Origin: Opitutia bacterium UBA7876
GTDB taxonomy: Bacteria > Verrucomicrobiota > Verrucomicrobiia > Opitutales > Seribacteraceae
DNA: 64,000 bases
Assembly: GCA_002500665.1 (NCBI GenBank)
Contig: DLRY01000058.1
Span: 16,985 to 80,984 of the forward strand
Direction: 5' to 3'
Shown: positions 58,935-64,000 of the stretch, one piece after another
Layout of the letters: every line of letters begins with the position of its first letter
Numbering within the stretch: the stretch's first letter is position 1
Program-made: the position numbers and the translations under genes
Notes under the pieces: model-generated
What the model saw: only the letters and a program-made list of their open reading frames with translations
What the model was told of the DNA's origin: nothing
Database searches by the model: none

Positions 58935-59702
58935 CTAGGAAATTTCCCGGGGAAAGAGCAAATCAATTTCTTTGGAGCCGAGCTCTCGGTAACTTCCGAC
59001 CGGAAGCTTTCGTAGAATGAGTCCCCCGATGGCAACCCTCTTGAGCTTTTTCACGCGGTAGCCGAAGGATTCGAAAACTCGGCGGATTTCCCTCTTTCTG
59101 CCGTGCCCCATAATGATTTCGAGCCTCATGTGACCGACGGGGCTGCCGTTTTTGGCACGCACTTCGTCCAACCTGAGGAATTCTCCGTCCGAGGTGACGC
59201 CTTTTGTAATTAAAGGCAGATGTTCCTTGGCAAGGGGCTTGCTGATCTCAACCTGATAGCGTTTGCGGACTTCGTTCGAAGGGTGGGTAAGCCGATGAGC
59301 GAGAGAGCCGTCATTGGTCAGGATTACCAGACCTTCGCTTTCCAGGTCCAGCCTGCCTGCGCAGAAAAGACGGAGGGACTGGTGCTTCTTGTCGAGAAGC
59401 TCGAATATGAGTCGCTTGGCGTGTTCGTCCTCGTTCGAGCAGGTGAAGCCCTTTGGTTTGTTTACCATGAGCGTGAGAATGGGCTGGGAATGGGCCTGCA
59501 CCCGCCTCCCCTTGACCTTGACGATATCCTTGTCGGGATCCACGCGACGTCCCAGTTCGGCTTGTTCTCCATTTACGGTGACCAGACCTTCGGAGATCCA
59601 GCTTTCTCCCTTCCTGCGCGAGCAGAGGCCTGCCTCAGCCAGAAATTTCTGCAGCCTTAGGTTTCCTGAGGGCGTCTTTTCGCCTTGATTGGAATCGGAC
59701 AT
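58935..59702 (-). CDS. RluB/RsuA-type pseudouridine synthase
   Basis: The 255-residue enzyme isomerises a uridine in ribosomal RNA. The N-terminal S4 domain spans about residues 14-60 (LRLQKFLAEAGLCSRRKGE), and the catalytic domain has the Asp in AGRLDLESEGLVILTNDG near 115, followed by RYQVEISKPL and EIIMGHGRKREIRRVF near 200. The close pair of S4 and RsuA-like domain fits rRNA large-subunit enzymes such as RluB. It leads the operon that includes the proline-rich gene and folD, and diverges from fabG with about 60 bases between starts. ATG start. Confidence 0.9.
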   Translation of the reverse strand: MSDSNQGEKTPSGNLRLQKFLAEAGLCSRRKGESWISEGLVTVNGEQAELGRRVDPDKDIVKVKGRRVQAHSQPILTLMVNKPKGFTCSNEDEHAKRLIFELLDKKHQSLRLFCAGRLDLESEGLVILTNDGSLAHRLTHPSNEVRKRYQVEISKPLAKEHLPLITKGVTSDGEFLRLDEVRAKNGSPVGHMRLEIIMGHGRKREIRRVFESFGYRVKKLKRVAIGGLILRKLPVGSYRELGSKEIDLLFPREIS

Positions 59703-59764
59703 GATAAGTTGTGGTTGCTTTACGCTTCGGTTTTTCCCATTTGTGAGAAACTAGAGCTTTGCCA

Positions 59765-60541
59765 ATGTCGGGGAAGCCAAAAATTCAAATGAGCGAAGAA
59801 CAGATGGAAGAATCTAGGGTTGCCGTAGTCACCGGGGCTGGTCGCGGGATCGGTCGAGCGATCGCCGAGAGCTTGGCGGGGCAGGGAATGAAAGTCTTTT
59901 GCGTGAGCAAAACCGAATCTTCCTGCGGGGCCGCGGCGGAGGCAATTTGCGAAAGTGGGGCAAAGGCGGTTGCCTTGCCCGTGGACGTCTCCTCCGGCGA
60001 TGAGATCCGAAAAGCTTGCGAGGGTATCTTGGAAGAGCACGAGTGCGTGGACGTCCTTGTAAACAACGCGGGGATCACGAGGGACAACTTGCTTTTCCGC
60101 ATGGAAGAGGCGGACTGGAACGACGTCCTCACCACCAACCTCACGAGTTGCTTCCACTGGATCAAGATGCTTGGGAGACCAATGACCCGTAAGCGATGGG
60201 GAAGAATCGTCAACGTTTCCTCGGTGGTGGGCCTTACGGGGAACGCAGGACAGGCCAATTACGCAGCCGCCAAGGCCGGAATGATCGGGCTCACCAAGAG
60301 CCTGGCCCGAGAGTTCGCCGCCCGCTCGGTCACGGTGAATGCGATTGCCCCGGGCTTTATCGACACCGACATGACTTCCGGCTTGGACGAGCGCATCAAG
60401 GAAGTCGCCCTTAGCCAAGTTCCGCTGAAGAGATTTGGCTCCGTTCATGATATCGCTGAAATGGCATCCTTTCTTTGTTCCGAAAAGGCCTCCTACGTCA
60501 CCGGGCAAGTTTTTACGGTTGACGGAGGGATGGTGATGTGA
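59765..60541 (+). CDS. fabG: 3-oxoacyl-ACP reductase
   Basis: This protein of about 258 residues reduces beta-ketoacyl-ACP in fatty acid synthesis. The NADP site is VAVVTGAGRGIGRAIAESL near 18-36; the catalytic Ser is in NVSSVVG and Tyr-Lys in QANYAAAKAGMIGLT near 160, and VNNAGITRDNL gives the Asn. The C-terminus, KASYVTGQVFTVDGGMVM, is diagnostic for FabG. Several starts are possible: TTG at 59759, ATG at 59765, 59789 or 59804. I use 59765. It leads the fabG-acpP-fabF set and is divergent from the pseudouridine synthase gene. Confidence 0.93.
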   Translation: MSGKPKIQMSEEQMEESRVAVVTGAGRGIGRAIAESLAGQGMKVFCVSKTESSCGAAAEAICESGAKAVALPVDVSSGDEIRKACEGILEEHECVDVLVNNAGITRDNLLFRMEEADWNDVLTTNLTSCFHWIKMLGRPMTRKRWGRIVNVSSVVGLTGNAGQANYAAAKAGMIGLTKSLAREFAARSVTVNAIAPGFIDTDMTSGLDERIKEVALSQVPLKRFGSVHDIAEMASFLCSEKASYVTGQVFTVDGGMVM

Positions 60542-60579
60542 AGAAAAGGAAACAACCTAATAAACCTAACTTAATTACC

Positions 60580-60822
60580 ATGTCCGAAAGCAACGCCGAC
60601 CGCGTAAAGAAAATTATCGTCAGCCAACTTAACGTCAGCGAGGAGCAAGTTACTCCCGAAGCGAGTTTTATAGATGACTTGGGAGCGGATTCCCTCGATC
60701 AAGTCGAGCTCGTTATGGCGCTGGAGGAGGAGTTCGAGACCGAGATTCCGGAAGAGGAAGCGGAAAAGCTTCAGACTGTTGGAGCCGTAATCAGCTACGT
60801 TGACAGTAACCTCTCTTCATAA
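60580..60822 (+). CDS. acpP: acyl carrier protein
   Basis: About 80 residues from the ATG at 60580. The phosphopantetheine attachment site is GADSLDQVELV with Ser38, and the acidic helical body (ALEEEFETEIPEEEAEKL) is typical. It carries growing fatty-acyl chains between the enzymes of this operon. The open frame begins at 60538 within the end of fabG, but the family start is the later ATG. It lies between fabG and fabF on the same strand, the standard order in many bacteria. Confidence 0.96.
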   Translation: MSESNADRVKKIIVSQLNVSEEQVTPEASFIDDLGADSLDQVELVMALEEEFETEIPEEEAEKLQTVGAVISYVDSNLSS

Positions 60823-60866
60823 TTCCTTTCTTTGTTGGGGAGTGGATGGGAACCGACTCGCTGGCT

Positions 60867-60873
60867 AGGAGGT
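60867..60873 (+). promoter_or_regulatory. strong Shine-Dalgarno of fabF
   Basis: AGGAGGT lies eight bases before the fabF ATG at 60882. Few other genes in this window have so clear a ribosome-binding site, so it fixes the fabF start. Confidence 0.8.
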
Positions 60874-60881
60874 CTTAGCTG

Positions 60882-62120
60882 ATGAATCAAGTCGTAGTCA
60901 CGGGGATTGGTGTCGTGGCTTCCGTGGGTGATGGGATCGATGAGTTCTGGTCGTCTCTAAAGTCGGGTAAGTCCGGCATCACTTCCGTCACTCGCTTCGA
61001 TTGTTCCGACATCGCCAGCAAGGTTGCTTCCGAGATAACCGATTTCGACCCGGAGGAGATCATGGACCCCAAGGAGGTTCGCAGGAACGACCGCTATGCC
61101 CATTTGGCCCTCGCCGCCACTCACCACGCGCTTAAGGACGCCAACCTTTCCAGGGATGATCTAGTGCCCGAGAGGACCGGTGTGCTTGTGGGTTCCGGCA
61201 TAGGAGGAATGGAGACGATCGAGAAGCAAATGACCACTCTCATAGAGCGGGGTCCCCGCCGCGTGTCCCCCTTCATGATACCTTCCCTTATTGCGAACAT
61301 TGCCGGTGGAGTCATCGCTATCGACCTTGGCGCACAAGGTCCTAACTTTTCCGTCGTCAGCGCCTGCGCATCAGGTTCCCATGCCATCGGTGAGGCATTC
61401 GAAATGATTCGCAGGGGAGTCGCGGACATGATCTTTGCAGGAGGTAGCGAAGCTGCGGTTACCCGCATCGGTTTTGCAGGGTTTTCCTCCATGAAGGCCA
61501 TGAGCACTAACTTCAACGATGATCCCAGCCGGGCCTCCCGTCCCTTTGACGCCCACAGGGATGGCTTCGTGATGGGGGAGGGAGCCGGTGTTCTTGTCTT
61601 GGAAACCAAGGAGAGCGCCGAGAAGAGAGGCACCCGCATCTATGCCGAGATTGCGGGATACTCCGCTACCTGCGATGCCTTTCACGTGACTACCCCTGAT
61701 GGAGAGAGCAAGGCCCTTACCCTCTGCATGAAACAGGCCCTTGAATCGGCCCACATCGAAGGCTCTCAGGTCGACTACGTCAACGCCCACGGAACCTCCA
61801 CCCCCTACAACGACCGGTCTGAGACCGTGGCCTTGAAAAACGTTTTCGGCGATCATGCCATGAACGGTCTCCAAATCAGTTCGACCAAGTCCATGACGGG
61901 GCATTTGCTCGGAGCGGCCGGGGCCATTGAGGCCGCCGCCGTCTGCAAGGCAATCGAGGAAGACGTTCTTCCCCCCACCATCAACTATGAGGAACCGGAT
62001 CCTGATTGCGATCTTGATTACGTGCCCAATGAGGCCCGCGAGTCGACGGTCGGGGTAGCCATGAGCAATAATTCGGGGTTTGGCGGGCATAACGCCTCTC
62101 TGGTCTTTAGAAAGATTTGA
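60882..62120 (+). CDS. fabF: 3-oxoacyl-ACP synthase II
   Basis: The 412-residue condensing enzyme elongates acyl-ACP with malonyl-ACP. The nucleophile Cys is in SVVSACASGSHAIG near 165, the first active-site His in NAHGTSTPYND near 304, and the second in KSMTGHLLGAAGAIEA near 341. The start MNQVVVTGIGVVASVG and the end GFGGHNASLVF match the FabF family. It follows acpP by 59 bases and has a near-perfect Shine-Dalgarno. A tRNA-Arg gene lies 66 bases downstream. Confidence 0.97.
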   Translation: MNQVVVTGIGVVASVGDGIDEFWSSLKSGKSGITSVTRFDCSDIASKVASEITDFDPEEIMDPKEVRRNDRYAHLALAATHHALKDANLSRDDLVPERTGVLVGSGIGGMETIEKQMTTLIERGPRRVSPFMIPSLIANIAGGVIAIDLGAQGPNFSVVSACASGSHAIGEAFEMIRRGVADMIFAGGSEAAVTRIGFAGFSSMKAMSTNFNDDPSRASRPFDAHRDGFVMGEGAGVLVLETKESAEKRGTRIYAEIAGYSATCDAFHVTTPDGESKALTLCMKQALESAHIEGSQVDYVNAHGTSTPYNDRSETVALKNVFGDHAMNGLQISSTKSMTGHLLGAAGAIEAAAVCKAIEEDVLPPTINYEEPDPDCDLDYVPNEARESTVGVAMSNNSGFGGHNASLVFRKI

Positions 62121-62184
62121 TGCGGGCGGGCGGGCTTTAAATGCTTGCTAGCACCGTAGTGGTCTCTTACCCTGCATCCCTGTT

Positions 62185-62263
<79 letters not shown>

Positions 62264-62466
62264 TTCCAAGCTAGTCGAATGACTCTTTGTCCGAATGGAT
62301 TTCTACGATGGGGTCTTTTGGGTGGACGTGATTTTGTTTCATTGCGTATCAATACTTTCCCTTGGGTAAGGTTTGAGGGTAACGGATCCGGCAATTTGAA
62401 GGTAGGCAGTAGCAATTAACAAAGAGGCAACGGGAAGGTCATACGGGTTGTTCATTTAATTTAAAC

Positions 62467-63288
62467 ATGAAGTCATTTCCTGATATAGAAGACTACAAAG
62501 GCCGATTTTTCCAAGGGTCCAACATTCCCGATGGCGATTACCTAAACACTCACTACCCGAGATTCAAAATGACTTGGGATTTTGCCTGGAGAAAAACGGA
62601 CAAGATCGCGACTCTGCTCGACATCGGCGCCCACTGGCTGCATCAGAGCGTAGTTTACGCAAAGAGAGGAGTGGAGGTCACGGCGGCTGAACTTCCCACC
62701 ACTTTGAGCGCTCCAGTGGTGCAAAAAGTTGCACAGGAACACGATATAAAATTGGTTTCATATACTGATTTAAGCAAGCCCGAGGTCTTCGGTCAACTGC
62801 CTGAAAATCATTACGAAGTCGTCCTCTTTACCGAGATTATCGAACACATCACCTTCAACCCCGTTGATATGTGGAAGGCAATCTACCGGGTGCTTCGACC
62901 TGGAGGGAGGATCATCGTTACCACTCCAAATTACTATCATCTGGGAGGAAGGGCTTGGGCTCTCAAACGGTTTTTATCTCGTTCAGGCGGTGGAATCTCC
63001 CCTCAGGAAATCCTCAACATACCTACCTATGGCCCACATTGGAAAGAATTCTCCGCGAGGGAATTACGGGATTACTTTACAATGCTTTCCCCCGATTTCG
63101 AGGTTACCGAAATCCAACACGTCAGTATTCCCTATTTCCAGCCAACCAGCTCTAGGCAAAAAGTCCAAAGCATGCTGGAGAGTTGGTTTCCTTTGCTGCG
63201 AAACAACCTCTTTGTTGAAGTCACTCTTTCCCGCAAGGAGGACGGAATCGTTTCGAAGCCAAGCTGGTCCCATCCGGTTCGAGGCTGA
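62467..63288 (+). CDS. SAM-dependent methyltransferase
   Basis: This 273-residue class I methyltransferase has motif I in TLLDIGAHWLHQSV near 49-62 (Ala for the usual Gly in a G-x-G position), a YEVVLFTEIIEHITFNP block near 118 and RVLRPGGRIIVTTPNYYHLGGR near 140-162. The pattern resembles small-molecule and lipid or glycan methyltransferases. It sits alone between tRNA-Arg and a convergent gene, with slightly more AT than the flanking fab operon, and has no clear ribosome-binding site. The substrate cannot be inferred. It may have been acquired beside the tRNA, but no flanking repeat convincingly shows this. Confidence 0.75.
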   Translation: MKSFPDIEDYKGRFFQGSNIPDGDYLNTHYPRFKMTWDFAWRKTDKIATLLDIGAHWLHQSVVYAKRGVEVTAAELPTTLSAPVVQKVAQEHDIKLVSYTDLSKPEVFGQLPENHYEVVLFTEIIEHITFNPVDMWKAIYRVLRPGGRIIVTTPNYYHLGGRAWALKRFLSRSGGGISPQEILNIPTYGPHWKEFSARELRDYFTMLSPDFEVTEIQHVSIPYFQPTSSRQKVQSMLESWFPLLRNNLFVEVTLSRKEDGIVSKPSWSHPVRG

Positions 63289-63387
63289 TTTTGGTTTCTT
63301 GGAATACCCTGTGGCACTCTTCCGCGAAACACTCGTTGGGTAACTCAGCAAGTAAATGGAATGAGGGTGAGGGGTGCGATAATACTC

Positions 63388-63406
63388 TCCGGGCGCATTA
63401 CCCGGA
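63388..63406 (+). terminator. possible terminator hairpin
   Basis: TCCGGG and CCCGGA form a six-base-pair stem around a seven-base loop, followed on the plus strand by TTCGTTTCC. It lies between the ends of the methyltransferase gene and the convergent charged-protein gene, so it could end either transcript. The T-tract is imperfect. Confidence 0.4.
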
Positions 63407-63424
63407 TTCGTTTCCTGATGGGGA

Positions 63425-64000
63425 TTAATTTTCTTCCCGCTTGTTCTCGCCGGAATCTTCCTCTTCCTCGGATTCTTCGGAAGCAGGTTTGTCGCCGGAA
63501 CCCGAATCTTTCGCATCCTTGTTAGCCTCAGAATCGTCCTCACTTTCGCTGGAGACAGGCGAGCCGGATTCCTTTGCGTGATCTTTTTTTGGTTCTTGGG
63601 CTGAACCTTCTTCAGTCTTCTTGTCGGTAGGCTCTTTCTCCTTGGAATCTTTCTCTTCCTCGGCACCATCGGGCTTTCCATCGCTCTCGCTGCGGACGGG
63701 TGAGCGAAATTCCTTTGCCGGTCCCTCTTTCCGGTCTTGGGTTCGTTCGCTTTCAGTTGTGTTAGAGGCAGGCTTATCCTCCTCCTTGAGATCGTCCTTC
63801 GACTTGCGGTCTGGCTTGCTTTTGACAGGTGGGTCATCGGTGACTTTTTTGGCCCCTGACGAATCCTTGTCCTGGGAGGCGTCGGTTTTCTTGGCAAAGC
63901 CTTCCTCCTCATCGGGTTCATTGGGCTTTTCGCCGTCCTCTTTTTTCTTGGAAGCCTTGAAGGACTCCTTTTTTCCGGAGTCGTCCTTCTTCGAATCCTT
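63425..64000 (-). CDS. highly charged low-complexity protein (partial, C-terminal end)
   Basis: Only the C-terminal 191 residues are visible; the frame runs uninterrupted to the window edge and ends at TAA (63425-63427). The sequence is almost entirely Lys, Glu, Asp, Ser, Pro and Gly, with loose repeats such as KEFRSPVRSESDGKPDG and KESGSPVSSESEDDSE about 60 residues apart. Such composition predicts disorder. It could be the tail of a larger translation- or envelope-related protein; the N-terminal part, where any domain would lie, is outside the window. Its long antisense frame at 63064-63921 is a by-product of this composition. Confidence 0.65.
   Translation of the reverse strand, partial: KDSKKDDSGKKESFKASKKKEDGEKPNEPDEEEGFAKKTDASQDKDSSGAKKVTDDPPVKSKPDRKSKDDLKEEDKPASNTTESERTQDRKEGPAKEFRSPVRSESDGKPDGAEEEKDSKEKEPTDKKTEEGSAQEPKKDHAKESGSPVSSESEDDSEANKDAKDSGSGDKPASEESEEEEDSGENKREEN

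Noticed and set aside
62264..63400. tRNA-adjacent insertion of the methyltransferase gene with an attachment repeat
   Set aside because: Only nine bases (CTCTCCGGG) match between the tRNA end and position 63385-63393, within a hairpin; no integrase is present.
63064..63921. 285-residue minus-strand frame
   Set aside because: It is in a different frame from the charged protein, overlaps the methyltransferase gene, and reflects repetitive base composition.

Overview
The window looks like a chromosomal segment of a Gram-negative bacterium, most likely from the Verrucomicrobiota (Opitutia/Puniceicoccales-like). This assignment rests on gene content: a dnaG-rpoD pair, a sulfatase, an SUMF1-domain protein, a squalene-cyclase-repeat protein, a DUF362-like protein, lipoproteins, a TatA and ADP-heptose enzymes. 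No rRNA or other phylogenetic marker is present to settle it. Housekeeping regions are GC-rich. The centre (about 22.5-42.8 kb) is visibly AT-rich.

Layout. (1) 1-9.8 kb: a partial CcsA/HemX-type membrane protein, protoporphyrinogen oxidase, a coupled pair ending in an eIF1/SUI1-like protein, tatA with a candidate leaderless promoter, then a macromolecular-synthesis operon (TPR lipoprotein, dnaG, rpoD). (2) 8.7-22 kb: a mosaic of single genes or short operons: DUF362-like, sugar isomerase, PQQ propeller, D-2-hydroxyacid dehydrogenase, S41 peptidase, sulfatase, acylphosphatase, a membrane-fusion protein coupled to a squalene-cyclase-repeat protein, MscS and a coiled-coil protein. (3) 22.1-50.5 kb: about 25 genes, all on the minus strand, forming a surface-glycan cluster. 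(4) 50.6-62.1 kb: a sigma-54 activator, a MORN lipoprotein with an SUMF1-domain protein, DAHP synthase, hldD-proC-RDD-folD, a pseudouridine synthase and fabG-acpP-fabF. (5) 62.2-64 kb: tRNA-Arg(ACG), a methyltransferase, and the C-terminal end of a very highly charged protein that runs off the window.

The glycan cluster reads from 50.46 kb downward. Its first part encodes a sedoheptulose-7-phosphate isomerase-like protein, two sugar epimerases/dehydratases, a nucleotidyltransferase-sugar kinase fusion whose domain order is the reverse of HldE, a two-subunit transketolase, a methyltransferase and a dehydrogenase. This is a plausible dedicated heptose (or transketolase-extended sugar) supply. 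The second part encodes a sulfotransferase, a HAD-APH fusion, glycosyltransferases, SGNH and GSCFA proteins, a carbamoyltransferase, a short DegT/WbqC/TauD-like trio with overlapping genes, methyltransferases and several large proteins without a clear family. The product is predicted to be a heptose-containing polymer or oligosaccharide decorated with carbamoyl, sulfate, methyl and possibly other groups. No flippase, polymerase, ABC exporter or initiating phosphoglycosyltransferase lies in the window.

The most unusual observations are: a DnaG whose zinc ribbon has lost three of four ligands; a primary sigma factor with a histone-H1-like N-terminal tail; the overlapping mini-DegT/WbqC/TauD module; the inverted HldE-type fusion in a transketolase operon; and the HAD-APH fusion. 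All functional calls come from reading the sequence by eye, and no database search was run.
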